The notes below the pieces were generated by a model, which had not been told where the DNA came from, ran no database searches, and worked only from the letters and a program-made list of their open reading frames with translations. A program made the translations under genes and the position numbers. From positions 62,001-126,000 of the forward strand of contig DELI01000020.1 in assembly GCA_002354335.1 (NCBI GenBank): 64,000 nt of DNA, given 5' to 3'. This stretch comes from Sphingobacterium sp. UBA2700. Lineage in GTDB: Bacteria; Bacteroidota; Bacteroidia; Sphingobacteriales; Sphingobacteriaceae. This document shows, piece after piece, positions 44,136 to 52,403 of the stretch; the stretch's first letter is position 1, and each line of letters opens with the position of its first letter.

Positions 44136-46229
44136 ATGCTTGTATATCCGAAGAAATCCTACTTTTCTATTCTTGCCTTTACGCTAATTGCTTTTCATGG
44201 TCTTGCGCAAACGACGAGACCCGACACCAGTTTATCCGAAATAGCACCCATTGAGATTAAGGCGCACTTCAATTCCCAAGCGATGCTAGATCTAACCAGC
44301 TCGGCGCGGGTGGTCAGCAAACGCCTTCTTGAATCACAAAATACCAATACGATCCTAAGCGCAGTGAACAGCACAACAGGAGTACGCATGGAAGAGCGGT
44401 CTCCAGGAAGCTATCGCCTAGCACTACGAGGCAGCATGATTCGCTCCCCTTTCGGTGTGCGAAACACCAAAATATATCTCGACGAAATCCCCTTTACGGA
44501 TGCCAGCGGAAATACCTACCTCAACATTATCGATCCGGTAGGCATTAATCATATTCAGATTATTAAGGGACCTGACGGATCCTTATACGGCCCAAATACT
44601 GGAGGTGTACTACGTATTATACCCAATGGATTGACGAGCCAAAGGTCTAATGAAAAATCGTTGCTGCTTAGCGCTGGTTCTTATGGACTATTTCAGCAAC
44701 AATTAAATATCGAACAGCAGGTCAACGAAAAATACAGCTTTGCTTTCAGCCAGGCATTTACACGCTCTGATGGCTATAGAACACAAAGCGGGGTGAATAA
44801 GAAGTTCTTCCAAACGGCACATCAATGGAACTATAATGAAAAAGGTCAGCTTAAGTTTTTAGGTCTTTATGCCGACCTTGGCTACGAAACTCCAGGCGGA
44901 TTAACAGAAGCACAGTATTTAGAGGATCCGACTCAGGCTAGACCTGCCGGAGGCCCATTCCCAAGTGCCGTTGATCAAAAAGCCGCCATATACAATAAGA
45001 CGACAATCGGAGGAATCACCCATAGCTACCAATTCAATGATTATCTACGCCACGTGATTTCCGTATTTGGAAGCTACACCGATTTCAAAAATCCTTTCGT
45101 AACGAACTATGAAACCCGTAGCGAAAAGAATCTTGGCGCTCGAACCTACTTTTCATACGAGAACTTGGAGATGGAAAACTTGCAATGGGAAATGCAGTTA
45201 GGAGCGGAAGGACAAAAGGGATGGTACGACATCAAGAACTATGAAAACAATTTTGGCAATAAAGGTGACTTAAACTATGACGATCATTTAGAGAATTTTC
45301 AGCATTTCTATTTCTACCGCCTGAAAGCAAAAATTGCTCAACGTTTTATCGCCGAAGGTTCCATCGGCTTGAATGTAAATAATATTGATTTCGAACAACA
45401 GGCGCTCAATGCAGCTGCGATGAAAGGTTCGAAAGATTTCAAAAACAGCTGGATGCCACGCTTAGGACTCTCCTATTTAATTCTTCCGGAATTTGCAATG
45501 CGTGCTTCCATCTCGAAAGGCTATTCCACGCCAACCATATCCGAGGTTCGATCTTCCGACAATCAAATCAACCAGAATCTTAACCCCGAAGACGGCGTAA
45601 ATTATGAAGCTGGATTTCGCTACGAAACAAAAAACCGCCGCTTTATAGCTGATTTAGCAGCTTATCAATTCAATATGAAAAATGGAATCATTCGGCAATT
45701 GAATGAAGATGGTGCTGAATTTTTCACGAACGCCGGAGAGATAACGCAGAAAGGAATAGAAGCTAGCGTTTTAACTCAAATCATCCGCCCGGATCAAAAC
45801 CTGGTTGTACGCAGTTTGATTTTCTCTTCCAATCTCACTTTCCAAGATTATAAATTCAAAAATTATAAAGTAGACGATAAGGATTACTCGGGCAATTCCG
45901 TTACGTCTATCCCTAAGTGGATCTGGGTGAACACCTTGGCACTAGAACTGCCTAAGAAATTTGAAATCAACATATTCCATAATCATACCTCTTCCATTCC
46001 TTTAAATGATGCCAACAGCTTCTATGCAAAGAAATATCACCTGGTACAAGCAAAATTAGCGTGGACTACCGGATTTATGAACAAATATCAACTCCAGTTA
46101 TTTGCCGGCGTGGACAACCTGCTTAATGAAAAATACAGCTTAGGAAACGATATCAATGCCATGGGTAATCGTTTTTATAATGCTGCTGCCGAGAGGAATT
46201 ATTATGGTGGAATCAAAATCATGATGTAA
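44136..46229 (+). CDS. TonB-dependent outer-membrane receptor
   Basis: 697 residues. The signal peptide ends near GLAQTT. The N-terminal plug domain (about 35-160) contains VVSKRLLESQNTNTILSAVN, GVRMEERSPGSYRLALRGSM and the typical IKGPDGSLYGPNTGGVLRI. The 22-strand barrel follows, with GYSTPTISEVRSSD and the C-terminal DNLLNEKYSLGND block. There is no carboxypeptidase-regulatory N-domain, so it is a siderophore/metal or vitamin type and not SusC-like. It imports a ligand across the outer membrane with TonB. The Crp/Fnr regulator starts 22 bp later and may respond to the same condition. Confidence 0.93.
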   Translation: MLVYPKKSYFSILAFTLIAFHGLAQTTRPDTSLSEIAPIEIKAHFNSQAMLDLTSSARVVSKRLLESQNTNTILSAVNSTTGVRMEERSPGSYRLALRGSMIRSPFGVRNTKIYLDEIPFTDASGNTYLNIIDPVGINHIQIIKGPDGSLYGPNTGGVLRIIPNGLTSQRSNEKSLLLSAGSYGLFQQQLNIEQQVNEKYSFAFSQAFTRSDGYRTQSGVNKKFFQTAHQWNYNEKGQLKFLGLYADLGYETPGGLTEAQYLEDPTQARPAGGPFPSAVDQKAAIYNKTTIGGITHSYQFNDYLRHVISVFGSYTDFKNPFVTNYETRSEKNLGARTYFSYENLEMENLQWEMQLGAEGQKGWYDIKNYENNFGNKGDLNYDDHLENFQHFYFYRLKAKIAQRFIAEGSIGLNVNNIDFEQQALNAAAMKGSKDFKNSWMPRLGLSYLILPEFAMRASISKGYSTPTISEVRSSDNQINQNLNPEDGVNYEAGFRYETKNRRFIADLAAYQFNMKNGIIRQLNEDGAEFFTNAGEITQKGIEASVLTQIIRPDQNLVVRSLIFSSNLTFQDYKFKNYKVDDKDYSGNSVTSIPKWIWVNTLALELPKKFEINIFHNHTSSIPLNDANSFYAKKYHLVQAKLAWTTGFMNKYQLQLFAGVDNLLNEKYSLGNDINAMGNRFYNAAAERNYYGGIKIMM

Positions 46230-46251
46230 ACGCACTAATCCTCCATGATAA

Positions 46252-46827
46252 ATGCTAAGTTCTTTTCGCCAACATATTCAAAGATATCAGAAAATCAGCG
46301 ACGAGCAATTCGACGCGATAAAACCTTATTTTGAAGTCCATTCCCTCAAAAAGAAAGAGAACATTCAAGAAGCGGGACAAGCACAGCTGTATAATTATTT
46401 TGTACTTGAAGGTTGCCTCCGGATGTACACCTTACATGAAAAAGGTCAGGAAATCACGACCGAATTTGCGCTGGAATCCTGGTGGCTCTGTGACCAAAAA
46501 GCATATCTAGGAAAAACTGAAACAGATTGTTATATACAGGCGGTAGAAAACAGCATAATAATAAGAATTAGTAGAGATAAAGAACAATTACTAATTAAAG
46601 AACAGCCATTTATACAAATTTATATTCTAGAAATGTATCAAAAGGCGTTCGCAGCAGCACAGTTCCGAAACAAATTATTTAAACTCTACTCCAAGGAGGA
46701 GATCTTCATCCAATTCAACAGTAATTTCCCTGAGTTCGTACAGCGCGTACCGCAATACCTTATTGCCTCCTATTTAGGTTTAACGCCAGAGTACCTTAGC
46801 GAAATTCGAAAAAAAATGATTTCTTAA
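46252..46827 (+). CDS. Crp/Fnr-family transcriptional regulator
   Basis: 191 residues. The N-terminal cyclic-nucleotide-binding-like beta roll (about residues 20-120, HSLKKKENIQEAGQAQLYNYFVLEG quoted in part) lacks the conserved arginine/serine phosphate cassette, so cAMP binding is unlikely. The C-terminus is a short winged helix with SYLGLTPEYLSEIRKK as the recognition helix. It is the common Bacteroidota stress/redox type of regulator. It is 22 bp after the TonB receptor gene and before the AhpD-like gene on the same strand. Confidence 0.88.
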   Translation: MLSSFRQHIQRYQKISDEQFDAIKPYFEVHSLKKKENIQEAGQAQLYNYFVLEGCLRMYTLHEKGQEITTEFALESWWLCDQKAYLGKTETDCYIQAVENSIIIRISRDKEQLLIKEQPFIQIYILEMYQKAFAAAQFRNKLFKLYSKEEIFIQFNSNFPEFVQRVPQYLIASYLGLTPEYLSEIRKKMIS

Positions 46828-46889
46828 ACTAGCTTAAGATTTTCTTGTTCTTTCCTTTGCAACTTTGCTATATCAAAAACAAGAACAAT

Positions 46890-47330
46890 ATGAAAGCAAG
46901 AATGAACATCGGCGAGCTGGAACCTAACGGCTACAAACGCGTTATAAACTTAGAAAACTATCTACAGGCATCTGATCTAGACAAAACACATCTAGAACTT
47001 ATCAAAATTCGAGCATCGCAGATCAATGGCTGTGCTTTCTGTATCAATATGCACACGAAGGATGCCATGGCACAGGGAGAAACAGCTCAACGCATCTTCT
47101 TACTAAATGCATGGCGCGAAACGAATGTCTTTACCCCTGAGGAACGCACGATCCTAGCCATGACAGAGGAAGTAACCAAGATACATGAAGCGGGTTTAAC
47201 CGAAGAGACCTATCAATCTGCAAAATCATTGTTTACTGATAGCTACATTGCCCAAATTATCTTAGCGATCGCGACCATCAATGTCTGGAATCGAATTGCG
47301 ATTACTAGCCACACGCAACCAGAATTGTAA
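46890..47330 (+). CDS. Carboxymuconolactone decarboxylase/AhpD-like protein
   Basis: About 146 residues. The AhpD-type core LELIKIRASQINGCAFCINM contains the redox pair Cys-Ala-Phe-Cys, with a downstream His in MHTKDA. Members are alkylhydroperoxidase-like thiol reductants or lactone decarboxylases; the CxxC form points to peroxide defence. The ATG at 46890 fits the family start (MKARMNIGELEP), and the upstream Met at 46845 would add an odd segment that overlaps a likely promoter (TTTCCTTTGC). It lies on the same strand as the Crp/Fnr gene but probably has its own promoter. Confidence 0.87.
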   Translation: MKARMNIGELEPNGYKRVINLENYLQASDLDKTHLELIKIRASQINGCAFCINMHTKDAMAQGETAQRIFLLNAWRETNVFTPEERTILAMTEEVTKIHEAGLTEETYQSAKSLFTDSYIAQIILAIATINVWNRIAITSHTQPEL

Positions 47331-47336
47331 GGGACA

Positions 47337-47440
47337 AGTTCGAGGTAAAACCATTACAAAGCCCTTTCAAACCCAATGATCAGCCCTTTCAAAACCCATT
47401 CGGAGCGGCTGAACATTGGGTCGATAATGGGTTATAAATA
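47337..47440. repeat. Intergenic repeat element, copy 3
   Basis: Shares AGTTCGAGG (47337-47345), a 12-base spacer and then AAAGCCCTTTCAAACCCAAT (from 47358) with copy 1 at 7233, in the same order and spacing. A second AGCCCTTTCAAAACCCATT follows at 47382. The right part has inverted ATTGGG and ATGGGTT words, so a fold-back is possible. It sits 7 bp after the AhpD-like stop codon, inside a gap of about 213 bp. Confidence 0.78.
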
Positions 47441-47543
47441 AGTCTGAGCAGATGCATTCCCGTCCAAACCTTTGAATCAACCAGAGAAAGAAAAGTTTTT
47501 TAATGCATATTCCGTAAATTAGGGTATACCAACAATAAACGAG

Positions 47544-47855
47544 ATGAAGACAATCACAAGAATATGGCATGGTATAACGCGGAAAGAGGATGCGGACATC
47601 TACCTGAATTACCTAACCAGCACCGGCATGAAAGACTATCGCAGCACGAAAGGAAACCTTTCTGCGAAGGTGCTGCGACGCATTGATCATGATATCTGTC
47701 ATTTTATGACGGTGACGGAATGGGAATCCACCAGTAGCATTCAAGAGTTTGCCGGAGAGCATTTTCAGCGCGCACGTTATTATCCCGAAGACAAAAAATA
47801 TCTGTTAGAATTCGAAGAGTTTGTTACACATTTCGAGACTTACGATTTTGAATAA
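47544..47855 (+). CDS. Small ABM-like (antibiotic biosynthesis monooxygenase-fold) protein
   Basis: 103 residues with the dimeric alpha/beta-barrel look of ABM/Dabb proteins: a first strand ITRIWHGITRKEDADIYLNYL, a middle strand HFMTVTEWESTSSIQEFAG and a C-terminal strand. Family members oxidise or simply bind small aromatic compounds, or degrade heme; the role here is unknown. It is monocistronic after repeat copy 3. Its last 16 bp overlap the end of the convergent histidine kinase gene. Confidence 0.7.
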   Translation: MKTITRIWHGITRKEDADIYLNYLTSTGMKDYRSTKGNLSAKVLRRIDHDICHFMTVTEWESTSSIQEFAGEHFQRARYYPEDKKYLLEFEEFVTHFETYDFE

Positions 47856-49603
47856 TGCCGGCTTTTATTGGTCGGAATACTAAAAGAGAAGGTACTTCCA
47901 ACCCCAACGCTGCTTTCTACCGCGATGGTTCCGCCTTGATTCTCGATAAAGTCTTTTGCTATGGAAAGTCCCAAACCTGTGCCCGACCGCATCGAACCTG
48001 GTATTTGAAAATAGCGATCGAAAATGCGATCCTTATAGCTACTATCAATCCCTTTACCATGGTCTTGTACGGAAAATACCAATTTAGCGTCCTTTTTCAG
48101 CAGTGAAACGATGATTTTACTGTGCTCTGCGGAATATCGAATTGCGTTTGTAATAAAATTCGTAAGTACCCAAGCTGTTTTTTCCTCATCAATATATACC
48201 TCCGGGAGATCTTCATCCAGCTCTGTTACGAGCTCAATATGCTTCTGCTCGGCCTGCAATCGTGTTGCCTGAAGCGCATAAGTGATGACGGGCATAGGAT
48301 TGCACCAAGTTGCAAATAGCTTGATGTTTCCGGTTTCTACTTGCGACATATTAAGCAATTCTGAAGTAATTCGCAGCAACCGCTCGCTATCGTCTTTGAT
48401 CCCCTCCATTAATTTCCGTTGATTTTCGCTCAGCTCGCCAGTCTTTGGATGATTCAGCAACTCTAGCCCCATCTGAATCGATGCTATTGGCGTCTTCAAT
48501 TCATGTGACACGGTTGCTATGAAATTCGTTTTAGCAACATCCCGCTCTTTAAAACTGGTAATATTCTTAAGTATAATCACCTCTCCAACATGCTGCAATT
48601 CCTGCTCTCCGGTCGGAACAATTTCGATAGGATATACCTGCTTTTCAAAATAGCTCTCTTTATTGTCGGCAAAAATATGGAGGGTATTTTTTTCTACTGT
48701 ATGATTTGTTGCAATATCCTGCCCTATCGGGATTTCAACAATCTTTTTGATCAGATCGCTCGCATTAGCGAGTTCTTGAAGGGACTTCGCCTTGACCTCT
48801 TCTCTGCTTAAGCCGATCATTTGTAATGCTTCATCGTTGATAAATAGGATTTCGTTTTTATCATTTAATCCAATAACCGGATCGTGCATACTATTTACCA
48901 GTGCCTCAACTCGCTTCTTTTCTTGTAAAATATGATCTAACTTACTGTTGGAATATTCTTGTAGGCGCTCCGCCATACTATTGAATGAATTTGCCAGGTC
49001 GACAAATTCGGAATCGCCCTTAAAGTAAAGACGCTGTGCATAATTTTGGTTAGCAATCTCGCGGATACTGTTGGTTAGTTTTTTGATGGGGTCAGCAATA
49101 TTGCTAGGCAAATTGACCCACAACACAAAAGCAATCAAAAAACTTATGGCACCTAAAACGGATATCAATAAAAAAGCCTCGTTAGCCAGTAATTTTGTAT
49201 GATCGTTCTTTTTAACGATGGCCGCCATGTTCACGTTCATAAGGTTAACGAGTTCTTCCCTGAATTCCATCCCATGTTTATTCTCGCCGGGATCTGCTAA
49301 AAGCCTGTTCAGCTTCAGTTCTAAATTTGCGGTGATTTCTTTCTCGCTCAGTTCGGTAACATTTTTCTGCTGTTTGGCTAAATTAGCCCGTAAGACGCTA
49401 AGCGATGTTGTATCGCCCGAACTATATTGATCTGCCGCAGCAATCATATTCCTCGCATATTCCACCGATAGATAATTAGCCGCTAAAATATTATCGGCCT
49501 CCTTCTTGAGAGAGCTGACATACCAGGTACTCGCAAAAGCAAGCAACAGGATCATTAGAAACATTAATCCAATACCTATATTTAATTTAGTTTTGATTTT
49601 CAT
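47840..49603 (-). CDS. Sensor histidine kinase of the kdp operon (HAMP-PAS-HisKA-HATPase)
   Basis: 587 residues. Two membrane helices (about 10-30 and 143-163) flank a small periplasmic domain. HAMP (about 165-220), a PAS domain (about 240-340, VIGLNDKNEILFINDEA), HisKA with ATVSHELKTPIASIQ (phospho-His) and HATPase with ITNAIRYSAEHSK, DHGKGID and SGTGLGLSIAKDF follow. Its start overlaps the short KdpD stop by 4 bp, so the two are coupled. In Bacteroidota the kinase half missing from KdpD is supplied by such a separate protein. It is probably the partner of the NtrC regulator at 56852-58195 (inferred from context). Confidence 0.88.
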   Translation of the reverse strand: MKIKTKLNIGIGLMFLMILLLAFASTWYVSSLKKEADNILAANYLSVEYARNMIAAADQYSSGDTTSLSVLRANLAKQQKNVTELSEKEITANLELKLNRLLADPGENKHGMEFREELVNLMNVNMAAIVKKNDHTKLLANEAFLLISVLGAISFLIAFVLWVNLPSNIADPIKKLTNSIREIANQNYAQRLYFKGDSEFVDLANSFNSMAERLQEYSNSKLDHILQEKKRVEALVNSMHDPVIGLNDKNEILFINDEALQMIGLSREEVKAKSLQELANASDLIKKIVEIPIGQDIATNHTVEKNTLHIFADNKESYFEKQVYPIEIVPTGEQELQHVGEVIILKNITSFKERDVAKTNFIATVSHELKTPIASIQMGLELLNHPKTGELSENQRKLMEGIKDDSERLLRITSELLNMSQVETGNIKLFATWCNPMPVITYALQATRLQAEQKHIELVTELDEDLPEVYIDEEKTAWVLTNFITNAIRYSAEHSKIIVSLLKKDAKLVFSVQDHGKGIDSSYKDRIFDRYFQIPGSMRSGTGLGLSIAKDFIENQGGTIAVESSVGVGSTFSFSIPTNKSRHYSKS

Positions 49604-50724
49604 GAAAGTATAATTAAATCGACTTCAATAGGTTCTAATTTCTTGAGTAGTTTCCGGAATAAACCCATTGCCCATAAAATTCTAAAAAATGGCCAATGCG
49701 GCCTGCCAATACACAATGTAGTAATCTGCATCTGCAATACTTGTTCGACTATTTTGCTAGGAACGTCCCTTCCGCCTGTTTGTATGACTTGCCCGCCCAA
49801 TTCCGTTGCCAATTTAAAATTATTAATTAGAAAACGTTGTTTGTCCAACGCGATTTTATTGCTGCTTTCCCTTGCTGTCTGTACGTATAGAACGAACCAT
49901 TCCGCATGGTAATAACTTGCCAGTCGAGACGTCTTGCGGATCAGATTCCTAGCCCGCTTCTCATCCGTACCGATACAGACCATAAAGCGTTCCAAACGTC
50001 TCTTTTTTGTATCGATATGAACGCGTTCATGCTTTTTAATTGTATGGCTCGCAACCTCCTTTACCGCCAATTCCCGAAGTAGTTCCAAATGCTCTTCCCG
50101 AAAGAAATTGCTCAATGCGGTTTGAATCTTGTCCTCGTGATAAATCTTGCCTTCTTTTAAGCGAACAATCAGATCTTCTACACTGATATCGATCAACAGC
50201 AACTCATCTGCCATATCAAAAACCTTATCGGGTACCCGTTCCTTCACCTCCATTTTGAGATAGGCAGAAAGCTCCACTTGTAAACTTTCGATATGTTGGA
50301 TATTAATGGCGGATATAACATTGATTCCAGCTTCCAAAAGTTCGACGACGTCTTGCCAACGTTTCTCATTTTTGCTTCCGGGTATATTGCTATGCGCTAA
50401 TTCATCAACGACGACGACCTCCGGCCTGAGCTTTAAAATCAGATCCACATCCATTTCTTCCAGCTCGTTGCCTTTATAGTAAAGCTTCCTGCGCTGAAGA
50501 ATGGGAAGTCCCCCTATCAAAGCTTCGGTTTCCGCACGACCATGCGTTTCGATATAGCCAATTTTAACAGAGATGCCATTGCGCAATAAATTATGAGCCT
50601 CCTGTAACATACGGTAGGACTTCCCCACACCGGCACTCATACCCAGGTAGATCTTAAACTTTCCCCGCCTGGCTTGTTTTAGCAAGTCCAGGAAATATTC
50701 GGCCGATTTGCGTTGTTCTTCCAT
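49600..50724 (-). CDS. kdpD: Short KdpD: N-terminal sensor plus USP domain
   Basis: 374 residues, about 40 percent of full KdpD. It contains the KdpD N-domain (about 18-225) with Walker A YLGMSAGVGKSYRML, GYIETHGRAETEAL and VVVDELAHSNIPGSKNEKRW, then a universal-stress-protein domain (about 245-370). The four-helix membrane domain and histidine kinase core of E. coli KdpD are absent. It senses potassium or turgor through cytosolic signals and presumably works with the adjacent kinase. It follows the porin gene by 12 bp and overlaps the kinase start. Confidence 0.92.
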   Translation of the reverse strand: MEEQRKSAEYFLDLLKQARRGKFKIYLGMSAGVGKSYRMLQEAHNLLRNGISVKIGYIETHGRAETEALIGGLPILQRRKLYYKGNELEEMDVDLILKLRPEVVVVDELAHSNIPGSKNEKRWQDVVELLEAGINVISAINIQHIESLQVELSAYLKMEVKERVPDKVFDMADELLLIDISVEDLIVRLKEGKIYHEDKIQTALSNFFREEHLELLRELAVKEVASHTIKKHERVHIDTKKRRLERFMVCIGTDEKRARNLIRKTSRLASYYHAEWFVLYVQTARESSNKIALDKQRFLINNFKLATELGGQVIQTGGRDVPSKIVEQVLQMQITTLCIGRPHWPFFRILWAMGLFRKLLKKLEPIEVDLIILS

Positions 50725-50736
50725 CCTATTTGAATA

Positions 50737-51816
50737 CTAAAAGCGCCAAGTCAATGCTGTTGTCAAGCTTCTATTTTTGGGATCATATTGATCTGCTTTA
50801 CTTCTGAATATGTCGGAGTTGCTATGAAGATATCGAAATTCAGATCGCCAGTATAAGCCATCGAACAGGCATACGTCGAAACCCGTGGAAAAGCCAAGAA
50901 TTTCGGATGGGTTGCCTGCTACATGTTCAAAAAGAACGGCATCTGCATCGTTAAAATATTCCAAACGAGCATTTAAGCTATATTTATCAGATATTCTATA
51001 GCGAGCTTGCAAGCCTGCTGTCCAATACTTCGCAAGACCCTTTTCGAAAGATCGTCGCTGTATTGCGTAATCAAATAGCCCTAAAAGACGGAGGCGATCT
51101 GTTGGATCCACTTGCACAAAGAAGTCATGAAAAATGCGTAAGCTGTCTGGTCCTTCCTTTCCTATATAGGAGCTGCTATTCAACAATACTCTGTCGGAAG
51201 GTTTATATTGTACTTGATGGCCAAAGGATAAACCCGTGCTTGATTCAGGCAACTGTATTTTTTGCCAACCATTCAGTGCCAAAACACTCATGTTCCACTT
51301 TCCATTCGGGCATTGATAACTTAATCTTGCTCCCGTTTCAAAATACGGAGAGTTCTCGGCGGCTATACTGCGCGTTAAGGTGATATTGTCTATACCAATG
51401 GCGCTTTCCGGGCCAATGTGCGAAGGCATAATACCAGCATCGATCCATAAATTAGACTTCCGGCTTAACTTATATCCCACATTGGCCTCATAAATAAGTT
51501 TATACAGTCCTTGCTCTGCGGAATAATTGGCATTCATATAAGATCCTGCTGCAAACGCTACTTGGCTTCGGATCCGCTCGCTCTGATAATTCGCCCGCAG
51601 CAGCGCAATGTTGACAGCAACTTCATTGCTTCGATGATGGGAATAAATGAATGCTGCCTTTTCATGGTTTGACGGCTTTTGTGGATCGTAGCTATAGTAT
51701 GTTTCCAAGTATCCGCTAAATGTTAGCTTGCTTTTCAAACTGTCCTTATCCTCTTGTGCATACAGGCATGCGGTACTAAAGCAACAAAGCCCAGCAAGTA
51801 AACCCTTAATTTCCAT
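50737..51816 (-). CDS. Outer-membrane porin of the OmpL-like BBP2 type in the kdp operon
   Basis: 359 residues. A signal peptide (GLLAGLCCFSTACLYAQ) is followed by a beta-barrel with YLETYYSYDPQKP, NVGYKLSRKSNLWIDAGIMPSHIGPES (quoted in part) and a C-terminal LTTALTWRF ending in Phe. It matches the putative beta-barrel porin-2 group. Placed between KdpC and KdpD, it may let potassium through the outer membrane when it is scarce (inference). Its start lies 11 bp inside the end of kdpC, a coupled overlap. Confidence 0.83.
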   Translation of the reverse strand: MEIKGLLAGLCCFSTACLYAQEDKDSLKSKLTFSGYLETYYSYDPQKPSNHEKAAFIYSHHRSNEVAVNIALLRANYQSERIRSQVAFAAGSYMNANYSAEQGLYKLIYEANVGYKLSRKSNLWIDAGIMPSHIGPESAIGIDNITLTRSIAAENSPYFETGARLSYQCPNGKWNMSVLALNGWQKIQLPESSTGLSFGHQVQYKPSDRVLLNSSSYIGKEGPDSLRIFHDFFVQVDPTDRLRLLGLFDYAIQRRSFEKGLAKYWTAGLQARYRISDKYSLNARLEYFNDADAVLFEHVAGNPSEILGFSTGFDVCLFDGLYWRSEFRYLHSNSDIFRSKADQYDPKNRSLTTALTWRF

Positions 51817-52393
51817 GCTTCCCTCCTAACTGATTAGCCAAATCATCTAAAGCTAGATTAAGCTTTAGAACATGAATCTTCTCAGGGCCGAATAATCCCC
51901 ATAGCGCCGGTTCTTTATTTTCCGCGATCAGATTATTCACTTGCTGCACAGATAAACCTCGCAATTCTGCGATACGGGCTGCCTGCACATAGGCCGCCTG
52001 CAGCGAGCAATGTGGATCTAAGCCACTACCACTTGCGGTAACCAGATCAACAGGAACTTGTTCGCGCTTAACTGTAGGGTTCTTAATAAGAAATGTATCG
52101 ATGCGTGCTGCCACTTCTTTCAAATAGACTTCGTTTGATGGCCCCTTATTGCTAGCTCCAGAGCCTGCCGCATTGTAACCCACAGCAGACGGGCGCGATT
52201 GAAAATATTGATCGCCCTCAAAGGCTTGTCCAATGTGATAATAATAAGACTTGCCCGCTGCCTCAATCATCTTACCTTTTCCTTTGGAAGCTTGGGTCTG
52301 TGCCAGTGCCCATATCGCAAATGGATAAAGCACAGCGAAGATAAATAGACATATGATGCTAAGTCTAATTGCTATTGTTATGTTGGTTTTCAT
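51806..52393 (-). CDS. kdpC: KdpC, potassium-transporting ATPase subunit C
   Basis: About 195 residues. One N-terminal membrane helix (about 8-30) is followed by the periplasmic KdpC domain with QSRPSAVGYNAAGSGASNKGP, VDLVTASGSGLDPHCSLQAA and NLALDDLA near the end. KdpC stabilises the KdpFABC complex. The ATG at 52393 (MKTNIT) gives the normal length; an upstream Met at 52432 would overlap kdpB and is less likely. The gap to kdpB is 10 bp. Confidence 0.95.
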   Translation of the reverse strand: MKTNITIAIRLSIICLFIFAVLYPFAIWALAQTQASKGKGKMIEAAGKSYYYHIGQAFEGDQYFQSRPSAVGYNAAGSGASNKGPSNEVYLKEVAARIDTFLIKNPTVKREQVPVDLVTASGSGLDPHCSLQAAYVQAARIAELRGLSVQQVNNLIAENKEPALWGLFGPEKIHVLKLNLALDDLANQLGGKHGN

Positions 52394-52403
52394 AGTACTT
52401 GAA

